Of a stretch of 64,000 nt of DNA, positions 48,165 through 59,679 are shown piece by piece. This DNA comes from Saccopteryx bilineata (taxonomy: Eukaryota; Chordata; Mammalia; Chiroptera; Emballonuridae). The notes below the pieces were generated by a model. It saw nothing but the letters and a program-made list of their open reading frames with translations. It was not told the DNA's origin and did no database searches. Position numbers and translations under genes: made by a program. Every line of letters begins with the position of its first letter. Position 1 is the stretch's first letter. The DNA lies in the NCBI RefSeq assembly GCF_036850765.1, contig NC_089498.1:55541795-55605794 (forward strand), in the 5' to 3' direction.

Positions 48165-51100
48165 ATGGCAGTAGGGAACCCACAAGTGTCAATAATTACA
48201 CTAAATGTAAATGGATTAAACTTACCAATAAAAAGACACAGAGTAGCAGAATGGATTAAAAAAGAAAATCCAACTATATGCTGCCTACAAAAAACACATC
48301 TAAGCAACAAGGATAAAAACAAATTCAAAGTGAAAGGCTGGAAAACAATACTCCAAGCAAACAACACCCCAAAAAAAGCAGGTGTAGCAATACTCATATC
48401 TAATAATGCTGACTACAAGACAGAAAAAGTACTCAGAGACAAAAATGGTCATTTCATAATGATTAAGGGGAAGTTGAATCAAGAAGACATAACAATCCTT
48501 AATATATATGCACAAAACCAAGGAGCACCAAAATATATAAGACAGCTACTTATTGACCTTAAAACAAAAACTAACAAAAATACAATCATACTTGGAGACC
48601 TCAATACACCGCTGACGGCTCTAGATCGGTCATCCAAACAGAGAATCAATAAAGATATAGTGGCCTTAAATGAAATACTAGAACACCTGGATATGATAGA
48701 CATCTACAGGACACTTCATCCCAAAGCGACAGAGTATACATTTTTCTCTAGTGTACATGGAACATTCTCAAGAATTGACCATATGTTGGGCCACAAAGAC
48801 AATATCAGCAAATTTAGAAAAATTGAAATTGTACCAAGCATATTTTCTGATCATAAAGCCTTGAAACTAGAATTCAACTGCAAAAAAGAGGGGGAAAAAC
48901 CCACAAAAATGTGGAAACTAAACAACATAATTCTAAAAAATGAATGGGTCAAAGAAGAAATAAGCGCAGAAATCAAAAGATATATACAGACAAATGAAAA
49001 TGAAAATACGACATATCAGAATCTCTGGGATGCAGCAAAAGCAGTAATAAGAGGAAAGTTCATATCACTTCAGGCCTATATGAACAAACAAGAGAGAGCC
49101 GAAGTAAACCACTTAACTTCACACCTTAAGGAACTAGAAAAAGAAGAACAAAGACAACCCAAAACCAGCCAAAGAAAGGAGATAATAAAAATCAGAGCAG
49201 AAATAAATGAAATAGAGAACAGAAAAACTATAGAAAAAATCAATAAAACAAGGAGCTGGTTCTTTGAAAAGATCAACAAAATTGACAAACCCTTGGCAAG
49301 ACTCACCAAGGAAAAAAGACACAGGACTCAAATAAATAAAATCCAAAATGAAAGAGGAGAGATCACCACAGACATCATAGAAATACAAAGAATTATTGTA
49401 GAATACTATGAAAAATTATATGCCACCAAATACAACAATCTAGAAGAAATGGATAAATTCCTAGAACAATACAACCTTCCTAGACTGAGTCATGAAGAAG
49501 CAGAAAGCCTAAACAGACCAATCAGCAGGGAGGAAATAGAAAAAACTATTAAAAATCTCCCCAAAAATAAAAGTCCAGGCCCAGACGGTTATACTAGTGA
49601 ATTCTATCAAACATTCAAAGAAGACTTGGTTCCTATTCTACTCAAAGTCTTCCAAAAAATTGAAGAAGAAGCAATACTTCCAAACACATTTTATGAGGCC
49701 AACATAACCCTCATAACAAAACCTGGCAAGGATGGCACAAAGAAAGAAAACTACAGACCAATATCTCTAATGAATACAGATGCTAAAATACTAAACAAAA
49801 TACTGGCAAACCGAATACAACAACATATTAAAAAAATAATACATCATGATCAAGTGGGATTCATCCCAGAATCTGAAGGATGGTTCAACATACGCAAAAC
49901 GGTTAACGTAATACACCATATCAACAAAACAAAGAACAAAAACCACATGATCTTATCAATAGATGCAGAAAAGGCTTTTGATAAAATACAACACAATTTT
50001 ATGTTTAAGACTCTCAACGAAATGGGTATAGAAGGAAAATATCTCAACATGATAAAGGCCATATATGATAAACCATCAGCCAACATCCTATTAAACGGCA
50101 TAAAACTGAGGACTTTCTACCTTAAATCAGGAACAAGACAGGGTTGTCCACTCTCTCCACTCCTATTCAACGTGGTGCTAGAAGTTCTGGCCAGAGCAAT
50201 CAGACAAGACAAAGAAATAAAAGGCATCCGTATCGGAAAAGAAGAAGTAAAGCTATCACTTTTTGCTGATGATATGATCCTATACATCGAAAACCCGAAG
50301 GACTCCACAAAAAGATTATTAGAAACAATAAACCAATACAGTAAGGTCGCAGGATACAAAATTAACATACAAAAGTCCATAGCCTTTCTATATGCCAACA
50401 ATGAAATATTAGAAAACGAACTCAAAAAAATAATCCCCTTCACGATTGCAACAAAAAAAAATAAAATACCTAGGAATAAACATAACAAAGAACGTAAAGG
50501 ACCTATATAATGAAAATTACAAAGCATTGTTAAGGGAAATCGAAAAAGATACAATGAGATGGAAAAATATTCCTTGTTCTTGGATAGGAAGAATAAATAT
50601 AATCAAAATGGCCATATTACCCAAAGCAATATACAAATTTAATGCAATTCCCATCAAAATCCCTATGAGATTTTTTAAAGAAATGGAACAAAAAATCATC
50701 AGATTTTTTGGAATTATAAAAAACCCCAAATAGCCAAAACAATCCTAAGGAAAAAGAATGAAGCTGGGGGCATTACAATACCTGACTTTAAACTATATTA
50801 TAGGGCCACGATAATCAAAATAGCATGGTATTGGCAAAAAAATAGACACTCAGACCAATGGAACAGAATAGAAAGCCCAGAAATAAAACCACATATATAT
50901 GGTCAAATAATCTTTAATAAAGGGGCCAACAACACACAATGGAAAAAAGAAAGCCTCTTCAACAAATGGTGTTGGGAAAACTGGAAAGCCACATGCAAAA
51001 GAATGAAACTCGACTACAGCCTGTCCCCGTGTACTAAAATTAATTCAAAATGGATCAAAGACCTAAATATAAGACCTGAAACAATAAAGTACATAGAAGA

Positions 51101-51992
51101 AGACATAGGTACTAAAATCATGGACCTGGGTTTTAAAGAACATTTTATGAACTTGACTCCAATGGCAAGAGAAGTGAAGGCAAAGATAAATGAATGAGAC
51201 TACATCAGAATTAAAAGTTTTTGCTCAGCAAGAGAAACTGATATCAAAATAAACAGACAGCCAACTATATGGGAACTGATATTTTCAAACGACAGCTCAG
51301 ATAAGGGCCTAATATCCAAAATTTACAAAGAACTCATAAAACTCAACAACAAACAAACAAACAATCCAATAAAAAAATGGGAAGAGGACATGAACAGACA
51401 CTTCTCCCAGGAAGAGATACAAATGGCCAACAGATATATGAAAAGATGCTCAGCTTCATTAGTTATTAGAGAAATGCAAATCAAAACTACAATGAGATAC
51501 CACCTCACCCCTGTTAGATTAGCTATTATCAACAAGATGGGTAATAGCAAATGTTGGAGAGGCTGTGGAGAAAAAGGAACCCTCATTCACTGTTGGTGGG
51601 ACTGTAAAGTAGTACAACCGTTATGGAGGAAAGTATGGTGGTTCCTCAAAAAACTGCAAATGGAACTACCTTATGACCCAGCAATCCCTCTACTGGGTAT
51701 ATACCCCAAAACCTCAGAAACATTGATACGTGAAGACACATGTAGCCCCATGTTCATTGCAGCACTGTTCACAGTGGCCAAGACATGGAAACAACCAAAA
51801 AGCCCTTCAATAGAAGACTGGATAAAGAAGATGTGGCACATATACACTATGGAATACTACTCAGCCATAAGAAATGATGACATCAGATCATTTACAGCAA
51901 AATGGTGGGATCTTGATAACATTATAAGGAGTGAAATAAGCAAATCAGAAAAAAACAAGAACTACATGATTCCATACATTGGTGGAACATAA
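48165..51992 (+). pseudogene. ORF2: L1C ORF2, open for 781 codons then broken
   Basis: The first frame (48165-50510) carries the entire endonuclease and most of the RT, with '[11 protein letters not shown]' and the active site '[11 protein letters not shown]' in frame. The endonuclease motif that reads 'CCLQETH' in L1B is 'CCLQKTH' here, changing the catalytic Glu to Lys; '[10 protein letters not shown]' is normal. A slip in an A run near 50450 shifts the frame soon after the RT active site. The continuation (50446-50733) is shifted again near 50705, and a nonsense change (tgg to tga, near 51195) hits the C-terminal part. The last frame (51390-51992) has '[18 protein letters not shown]' and the natural end. 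Expected full length is about 1275 aa. Confidence 0.95.
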
Positions 51993-52276
51993 AAATGAGA
52001 CTAAGAGACATGGACAAGAGTGTGGTGGTTACCATGGGTGGGGGGGGGAGGGAGGACATGGGAGGGAGGGAGGGAGAGAGTTAGGGGGAGGGGGAGGGGC
52101 ACAGAGAACTAGATAGAGGGTGACGGAGGACAATCTGACTTTGGGCGATGGGTTTGCAACATAATTTGATGACAAAATAACCTAGACATGTTTTCTTTGA
52201 ATATATGTACCCTGATTTATTAATGTCATCCCATTACCATTAATAAAAATTTATTAAAAAAAAAATAAGAAAAAGA

Positions 52277-54079
52277 GAAAAACGAAGGAAGAAATAAAAA
52301 AGGAAGAGAAAAAAACAAAATAAAGCAAATCAAAAAAAAAACAAAAGAGGAGAGAGTGAGAGTTAAGTGTTTTGGAGTATAACCTTAAAGGAGGGTGAGG
52401 ATGAAGAAGAGAAATAAAATGTAACACTTATAGGTAGTGTAGTTCAAGAAAAGGGAAGCATAAGATGGGCAGAGAATAGAAGGACCGAGGTGGAGGAAAT
52501 AAAGGCAATAAGATAGAAGAAACAAACAACAACAACAACAAAAATTAGTGGAACAAGTTGTAAAGTCTGTGGATTTTTCTTGATTTTGAGAGGTTAACTT
52601 CTTCTTTTTTCTTTTCTCTCCCTCTTCCTGGTCAGTGACTCTGTACCCCAGGCTCTGCCCCTGTGTCACACTTAGGTAGGGATTTGCAGTTGATGGGATT
52701 CTATGGCAATGTCATATAATTGGCTTTAGTCTTGCTGGTAGTCAAGGCTTGTTGGCGTTTGCAGGGTCCAACGATGAGAGAGTTTGCTTTCCTGGATTCT
52801 CTCTCCTAGTCCCCCCTTCCTGAATTAGCAGCCTGGTGATCCAGCTATAAGGCTGCAACTGCTTCTGCCTGGGGAGTAAGAGGCTCAAAGAGCTGGGAAA
52901 TCCCCACTCTATCCCCACTCAGTGCAAGGCTTTGGGAAAGGCTCCGGCAGTCAGGGCCTCCAGTGTAATCAGGCGGGGGTGGGAGTCAATTGTTGTCAAG
53001 GTGACTGTTCAGCACCTATCATTTAGTTGGACCTCTCAACCCAGGCTTTCCACACTTTGTAGCCTGTTTTGGCTGGGAAGAAGAGGCACTAGTCTCTGCT
53101 TGCGACTAGTGTAGTATAGATCTTATTATCTGCCAAGTCCCTCTTGTTAGCGTTTATCCCTGAATATGGAGGCTCTATCAATCAGAAGTTGCCCCCGCCC
53201 CTTTAGCGAGAGGCACTAAAAAATATCACGCCTCTTGTCTTGGGTCACTGAACTGAGAGAGATCTTATCAATTAGAACCGAGGGTGCGCAGATTTCATGG
53301 GTTAAGCTAATTTCAGTGATTGGGTTGCAGCTGTGCTCCCGAAGGTATTTTAGGCTGCCTGCGTGCGCCCCTCCCCCAACGCTTGATTGTTAGCTTGAAT
53401 GGCTGGGTGAGGTGCCCCGCCCACGGAGAGAATCTCCCAAGTAGAAGACCACCCTGGTGCCTCTCCCGCTCACCCTGCCGCTGGCGGCTGGATCGCACCA
53501 GGCGCAGGATAATGGGGAACCCTGGGTGTGCGGGCCAGTAGGGTGCTCTGGGCGTGTGGAATGCCCAGGGCACGCGCGAAAATGGGGTGCTCCGGGCACC
53601 AGTGGCTGGCGACTCTCACTCGCAGTGCGCGGGCCGCTGGGAACGTTAGCGGTGCTCGCTCTGCAACCGGACCGGGCTCGTGCCCACGGCTGCTCGCTGC
53701 TCCGGAGTGTGGGCGGTGCTCGCTCTGCAACCGGCCCGGGTGCGCGCCCGCGGCTGCTCACGGCTCCCGAGTGTGGGCGGTGCTCACTCTGCAACCGTAC
53801 CGTACTGGGCGCGCGCCCGCGGCTGCTCGCAGCTCCCGAGTGTGGGCTGACTCACCACAGGTGCACTCCCTCGCGGCTTGAATGAGCGTCGCTGCGGTAG
53901 CTTCCTCCACACCCTCGTCTCTCAGATTCAAGTGATAACAGTCCTTTCGCTTTCAGTTTGTGTGGAACTCCGGAATGCTCCGAGGATAAATTTTTCTGTT
54001 TCCAGTTGATAAATTTGTTGTGATTTAGGGGAGAGCTGTCGGACGCGCTGCTCTGGGCGCCATTTCCGTGACGTCACTC
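52277..54079 (-). promoter_or_regulatory. L1B 5'UTR, promoter-proximal part
   Basis: On the minus strand it starts with a CRE-like 'tgacgtca' (54068-54075 on plus) and 'aatggcgcc'. The region 53300-54079 is GC- and CpG-rich and stands out from the AT-rich surroundings. A strong splice donor 'gtg|gtgagt' lies at 53856/53855. Three 64-bp tandem units are at 53650-53849. The ORF1-proximal side is A/T-rich. Confidence 0.8.
53650..53849 (-). repeat. Three 64-bp GC-rich tandem units in the L1B 5'UTR
   Basis: Plus-strand units begin 'ggtgctcgctctgcaaccgg' at about 53651 and 53715 and 'ggtgctcactctgcaaccg' at about 53779. Each ends near 'gagtgtggg'. They fall just inside the inferred intron, next to the donor site. 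Confidence 0.8.
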
Positions 54080-54094
54080 CAGTACAGCTTTTCA

Positions 54095-54889
54095 TGTGAC
54101 ACATTTGACTAGATTATGAAATATAAATTCAAATTCTCTTTTCACGCACTTGTTTTGTTCATGTAGTCATAGGGAAATATAGTGCTTACCAGTTTTAAAG
54201 TTTTATTCAAGTAATTTTTTAATATTCACAAGAAAGAACTTAAAAAGCAAAAGCTAGCATTATTAATATTGCATTATAATAATAAGAAACTGAGATTAAG
54301 TAACTTTCTCTAAACCCATCCTGTATTTTTTTAATATGAGGAGCTGCAAATAAGAATCTGGGTCCACATTTTACTCTCTAGTGTTTTCTAAATAGAAATT
54401 CCAGTAGTTTTCTGTCCTTGTCCCTGTCCCTAGAAAAAAATTCACAGGATAAGGATGTTGTACTATTTCTTGATGTATTATGATGGCTACAATAGTGTCT
54501 GCCTGTTCATATATGCAGGACAATTAAATACTTCTGCAAATATAGGATGGTGCTGGATATCATAATTTAATAAATGGTGCACAGTATTCTGAAGGCAAAA
54601 AATAATAAATAATTCTTCTGTAGGTATATTAGATTCAAAAATAATACTTCCATGCTGAGTTGAAGTGCAGTACATAAGAAGTAATACAATAAAAATACTG
54701 GAGAGAGGGTAAATTTTGTTAAAAAATATTAAGGGAAGAAAACCTTATGATACATAAAGCACCCAAATATAGTATTATTCAATCATAAACGGTAATTACA
54801 TTTAACCCCTACTTCTATTGCCCATTTTTCAGTATGTATTTATAATTCAGTAAGTACTGTGCCAGCTTTTACCTCTTTGGTTTGTTTTT
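54095..54889. other. AT-rich DNA, nothing recognised
   Basis: Begins after the L1B target duplication. No supported feature. Confidence 0.5.
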
Positions 54890-55244
54890 TTGTTTGTTCA
54901 TTTGTTTGTTTTTTTTAGAGAGAGAGAGACAGATAGTAAAGGAGAGATGAAAAGCATGAACTTATAGTTGATGTGACACCTTAGATGTTCATTGATTGCT
55001 TTCTCATATGTGCGTTGATCAGGTGGCTCCAGCTGAGCCAATGACCCCTTTCTCAAGCCTGCAACCTTGGGCTTCAAGCCAGTGACCTTTAAGGCAAGCC
55101 AGCTCCCATAGGGTCAAGCTGGTGACCCTGTACTCAAGCTGATTGAGCCTGTGCTCAAGCCTGTAACCTTGGGGTTTCGAATATGGGACCTTGAGGTTTT
55201 GAACCCAGCTGATGCTCTATCCATTGTACGACCACCTGATCAGG
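54890..55244 (-). mobile_element. SINE B copy, diverged
   Basis: Left T-rich tail and GA-repeat ('agagagagagagac' on plus), central 'gttcattgattgctttctca', right tRNA head in reverse ('ctctatccattgtacgacca'). It has an extra repeat-like stretch of 'caagctggtgacc' units compared with the copy at 8579. It is more diverged than the other copies, and no clean target duplication was found. Confidence 0.82.
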
Positions 55245-55870
55245 CTTCCCTTCTTTATTTGTGCCACCACTTTGGGGATAATGGTAGTTAAGGTAATGTG
55301 GCTGAAAAAAGTCAAGGGACTAGCCAAAGGACAACAGTCAAAGCCAGTCGAAGCAGCTATTGCCCTGGAATGGCCTAAGATAGCTTGGCTCTGAGAAGGA
55401 AAATACTGCCAATAATGATTAACACTAGAGATAAATGCCTTGGTCTTTATCTTATAACAGGAAAATTATGAACTAGCTACAAGCAAGATTTCAAACATAT
55501 GAATAGAAGTTCACATCCAAAACATCATTTTATTATTTTTCATGCAATTATTTTTTTAAGAAAACAGGGATTTTCAGTTTGAAATATTTTTTCTTACAAA
55601 AGTTAGGCTGACAAGCTTGTTAACATTTTATAATGTTTTGGTCACACAGGAATTAAGTGTCCTTCCAAAAATATAAAGCAAATAGGCAGGCATCTGGGGC
55701 AAATTGGCAGGCTGGTGGCAACATGTGTCTCTTTATTTTGCAAAGCTGTACTTAATGTGCAGGAAACAGCAGAGCAGTCACACTCACCATGTGCAGTATT
55801 GCAAATGGTACCTGAAGGCTGAGGACTAACAGAAAGCAGGATTTTCAAGTCCTTCAAATTTTCTGTGTTT
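55245..55870. other. Unique-looking DNA, nothing recognised
   Basis: No supported feature. Confidence 0.5.
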
Positions 55871-55877
55871 CACTTTT

Positions 55878-55883
55878 TTCTTT

Positions 55884-55943
<60 letters not shown>

Positions 55944-56038
55944 TTTCTTTCTTCTCTCTCTCTCTCCTTCCTTCCTTCCTTCCTTCCTTCCTTCCTTCCT
56001 TCCTTCCTTCCTTCCTTCCTTCCTTCCTTCCTTCCTTT
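55878..56038. repeat. Compound (CTTT)n-(CCTT)n microsatellite
   Basis: CTTT units from about 55880 to 55948, a short CT run, then CCTT units from about 55967 to 56036. The long polypyrimidine strand can form triplex or slipped structures and should be highly variable between individuals. Confidence 0.95.
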
Positions 56039-56040
56039 TT

Positions 56041-56451
56041 CTCTTTTCTTTTTTTTTTAATTTTGAGATAGATTTCTATAGTTAAACCACTGGGATGAGA
56101 GCTTTCTTAAGAAATAATGCCAGAATTCAAAACTTTTCAAAGATTAAAATGAACCACAAAGGACTCTTAAAAATAGAGCATAACAAATTGAGATATGACT
56201 TAAGAAAACAGATATGACTTTGAGCTCAGAAAGAAACTAAGAAAGACATTAAAAAATCCATTTGAACAAAAAAAAAATATAAGAGCAAAAATCAATCAAG
56301 AAAGAAACATATAATAGTTTTCAATTTTATATTTTAAAATATTTTCTTAATATAAATAATGTTTGAAATAACTCATAAATTGTAAAGGGCAGCATTAATG
56401 TCCTCTCATTTTTTCAAAGTGATAGACTAATTCAATTGGAAGTAATGATAC
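56041..56451. other. AT-rich DNA, nothing recognised
   Basis: No supported feature. Confidence 0.5.
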
Positions 56452-56463
56452 AAAATTGAATGG

Positions 56464-56811
56464 CCAGGCCTGACCCAGTGGTGGTACAGTGGATAGAGCA
56501 TCAGAATGAGCCGTGGAGGGCTCAGGTTCGAAACCTTGAGGTCACCAGCTTAAGTACAGGCTCATCTGGTTTGAGCAAGGCTCACCAGCTCAAGTCCAAG
56601 GTCACTGGCAAGGGGTCTCTTGGTCTACTGTAGCCCTCTGGTCAAGGCACATATGAGAAATTAATTGATGAACAGCTAAGGTGCTGCAAAGAAGAACTGA
56701 TGCTTCTCATCTCTCTACCTTCCTGTCTGTCTGTCCCTATCTGTCCCTCTCTCTATCTTGCTCTGTCTTTGTCACAAAAAAATAAATAAATAAATAAAAA
56801 TTAAAATAAAA
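56464..56811 (+). mobile_element. SINE B copy, plus strand
   Basis: Head 'caggcctgacccagtgg' with 'acagtggatagagcatcag' and B box 'ggttcgaaacc', body with 'ctcatctggtttgagcaagg' and 'caaggcacatatgagaaa', TC-rich stretch, then an (AAAT)n tail. Target duplications 'aaaattgaatgg' (56452-56463) and 'aaaatcgaatgg' (56812-56823) differ at one base. Confidence 0.92.
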
Positions 56812-56823
56812 AAAATCGAATGG

Positions 56824-57275
56824 ATGGATTACAACTATAATGTTTGCAGAAAGTTAAATATATATATACATATGTATAAAAATGAATGTTAAAATAAGAG
56901 GTAAATAATAAATTTAAACTTGCATAAGTAATGCAAAAATATGTTAATGAACTATAATATAGACCAGTGAGAATTAGAGGAAACTCTATCACTATACCTT
57001 TAAAGAATGACATTCTTTTTCAACCACATTTTATTTATTACTCACTGTAGGTGTATAAAACCTTACTGAGTAGAAGTCCTGTACCTTAAACAAATGGATG
57101 AAGTTGTAAGAATTGTTTATATTTGCCATTTGCAGTTTAGATGTTAAAGGCAGAGACCTGGGCATAAAGTCTCTTTCTGTCTTTCACTCTCTTCCCACTC
57201 ACACCTTCATTTGTATGTTTTTTAAACACTGAATTCTGAATGGAGCATGCATAATAATCTTTCTAATTAAAAAAG
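56824..57275. other. AT-rich DNA, nothing recognised
   Basis: No supported feature. Confidence 0.5.
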
Positions 57276-57276
57276 T

Positions 57277-57343
<67 letters not shown>
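57276..57343. repeat. Compound (TG)n-(TA)n microsatellite
   Basis: About 13 TG units followed by about 20 TA units without interruption. Confidence 0.95.
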
Positions 57344-57346
<3 letters not shown>

Positions 57347-57400
57347 AGCCCATATATAAGCTCAAAATCTAAATAAACTGCATTTAGTAGACACTATACC

Positions 57401-57671
57401 CAGAGGCAGATTTAAGTCTGGGTGCACTGAGCGTGCACCCTGAGCCTCAACTTCTGAAGGGCCCCACAAAACCCTAACTTTACACTTTTTTCTAATGACA
57501 CCAAGTTTGGTTTCATATGTGTAATTTTAACTTTAATATTACATACTATTTTTATTTATTTAAAAATACAGTTAACATGTATTTTAATTTTTCCTGTCTC
57601 TCTTTCTTTTTTTAAGGGGCCCAGTATTTTCTGCTATGCTTGCGGCCTCAATAAACCTTAATCTGCCTCTG
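57401..57671. mobile_element. Non-autonomous hAT-like transposon (271 bp)
   Basis: Starts 'cagaggcagatttaag' and ends 'cttaatctgcctctg', near-perfect inverted repeats of about 15 bp. A perfect 8-bp target duplication 'actatacc' lies at 57393-57400 and 57672-57679. No transposase is present. Confidence 0.93.
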
Positions 57672-57679
57672 ACTATACC

Positions 57680-58143
57680 AGTTAGAGTACTCCAGGCAAA
57701 AGATAAGAGAATCACTGACCAAAATAGTGCAAAATATAGAGAATTCATTGTCTCATATAACTGGAAGTAGAGTGAGCTTCAAGATTAGTGGGTATAAAAA
57801 TTTATCGTTTCAAAGATCTCATTAAAGTCAAAGTTATTTTACTTTTTTAGGTATGAGCCTTAGACTCACATTAAAATAGCTACAGTATGACTTGAATTAG
57901 GATGCAGAAAAAGTGGTGTCCAGAGAATAAAAAAGATTATTTTTTTAATTTACTTTTTTGGGAAGCAAGAGACTTAACCTATTACTCCAATGCTCAAGAC
58001 TGAAGTACTGTAATGCATAAAAATGATCTGTTTTTGTTTTGTTCTGTTCTGTTGTTTATGTGTATATGTGTGCATGTGTGAGAGAGAGACAGAGACAGAG
58101 AAATAAGAGACAGATTAATTTTGCTGAATGAGAAAGCATCTCT
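57680..58143. other. AT-rich DNA, nothing recognised
   Basis: No supported feature except a short GT/GA-rich run near 58055-58100. Confidence 0.5.
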
Positions 58144-58154
58144 AACAAGAGATT

Positions 58155-58473
58155 GGACATTATACTGAGTGAAATAAGTAAATCAGAAAAAAACTAAGAA
58201 CTATATGATTCCATACATAGGTGGGACATAAAAAGATACTCAGAGACATGAACAAGAGTGTGGTGGTTAAGGGGGAGGGAGGAAGGAGAGGGAGGAGATG
58301 GGGGGAGGGGAGAGGCACAAAGAAAACCAGATAGAAGGTGATGGAAGACAATTTGACTTTGGTGATGGGTATGCAACATAATCAAATGTCAAAATATCCT
58401 GGAGATGTTTTCTCTGAACATATGTACCCTGATTTACCAATGTCACCCCATTAAAATTAATTAAAAAAACAAC
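58155..58473 (+). mobile_element. 5'-truncated L1, 3' end only
   Basis: Begins in the last codons of ORF2 ('gagtgaaataagtaaatcag'), then 3'UTR: G-rich tract, 'gactttggtgatgggtatg', 'aatgtcaccccattaaaa' and an A-rich tail. Target duplications 'aacaagagatt' (58144-58154) and 'aacaagggatt' (58474-58484) differ at one base. Confidence 0.9.
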
Positions 58474-58484
58474 AACAAGGGATT

Positions 58485-59640
58485 TGAATGATATTTCTTG
58501 AAGTATGCAGGTATGTACATTCCTTGACACTGACAGTATTGAAGTTACTAATTGCAGAGCCGATTTAAGAACTTGAGAAAAGTACAACAATCTCCCTACA
58601 TTACCTTGGCATATTTTTTTCTTTCTTCCATAATACTTTATCAAGCAAATATTTATTGACCACCTATTATACACCAAACAGTAGGAAGACATTTATCTTT
58701 AAACATAACCTCAGGGAGGCAGTAGAGATAAAGACTGTGACTATCTCAATTTTTATTTGCAATGTTTAGAAATTGAAGACAGTGTAAAATCAACTAGAGT
58801 AAATCAAATAACATATTTGCTTTCTTTTTCCTAAAATAAAACAGTAAAAAAGTTCTATGGAAAATTCAAAATTATATTTTATGAAACCTATACTATTTTA
58901 CTTTGGTAAAAATAATTTTCAATAAAATCTCATACTCTATTTATTGAATTTCTGTATATTTATTAATCCATTGCACTCACATGCAACTTAAATTTAGGAC
59001 TACATTTAACATTGAAATTCTTAATTCAATCCACAGCAATTAAAAGGATATTGGAGAGAGGAATATGAAGATGCCAATAATAACAGTTGCATTGAAGGCA
59101 AGATCGTGGAGAATACAGTTGCTTTTCTTTATGCACAAAGCCTTGCAGCAACTTTTTAAAAAAGCAATGTCTTTACACATCTTTACGTGGCATATATAGA
59201 TATTATAAATTGTAAATTAATTCTAACAAAGGGAATCAGCATAATAAATACATGGAATTATAAAAAAAATTTTTTTGAAACTCAGAGGTCTTGATTTAAA
59301 CCTAATTCAAAATGCAAGGCAAAAAAATATAAGCAGCATCCTTAGTTGATATGGGTGAAAAATAACTTAATTAATTGCTAATAGCATTCTTCCTGCACAC
59401 AATTAGCATTCTATTCTTTAATTATATTATACCACATGCTGCTCCCCCTAACAATCACTTCCCACTCCTAAAAAATAGCTGTGTATGTACTTCTTCCACT
59501 TCCCTTTAGATGATCTATTTTCTGAAATATCTTTCTGACCTTCCTATCTCTGGAATTCTTATTGATTAAAAGCTCAGATTATTTTATCCCCTCTGTAAAT
59601 ACTTCCTTTGGGACCCAAATAAATATTACTGCTCCTTCCA
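58485..59640. other. AT-rich DNA, nothing recognised
   Basis: No supported feature. Confidence 0.5.
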
Positions 59641-59679
59641 ACATGTTTATGAAACTACTATACCATGTATCACACACAA

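Larger units (their letters stand above)
46601..52258 (+). mobile_element. Full-length but 5'UTR-spliced L1 (L1C) inside L1B
   Basis: Starts 'gagtgacgtcacggaaatgg', the same 5' end as L1B, and ends in a poly(A) at 52254-52265. An 18-bp target duplication 'aaaaaaataagaaaaaga' (46583-46600 and 52259-52276) shows that it inserted into the L1B 5'UTR. Its own 5'UTR is only 251 bp: 46601-46827 matches the L1B 5' end and 46828 onward matches the sequence just upstream of ORF1. The 2.2 kb in between has exact GT...AG ends in L1B. Orientation is opposite to L1B. Confidence 0.95.
40532..54079 (-). mobile_element. Full-length L1 retrotransposon L1B, interrupted by L1C
   Basis: Reads from 54079 (5' end, 'ggagtgacgtcacgg' on minus) to a poly(T) on plus at 40532-40552 (reversed tail). 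Its 5'UTR is split by L1C (46601-52258). Order on minus: 5'UTR 54079-52277 and 46600-45955, ORF1 45954-44960, spacer, ORF2 44638-40813, 3'UTR. Target duplications 'cagtacaacttttc' (40518-40531) and 'cagtacagcttttc' (54080-54093) differ at one base. Both ORFs carry disruptions, so it is inactive. Without L1C it would be about 7.9 kb. Confidence 0.95.

Noticed and set aside
55865..56071. A 68-codon Phe/Leu/Ser/Pro-rich frame
   Set aside because: It is a translation of the CTTT/CCTT microsatellite.
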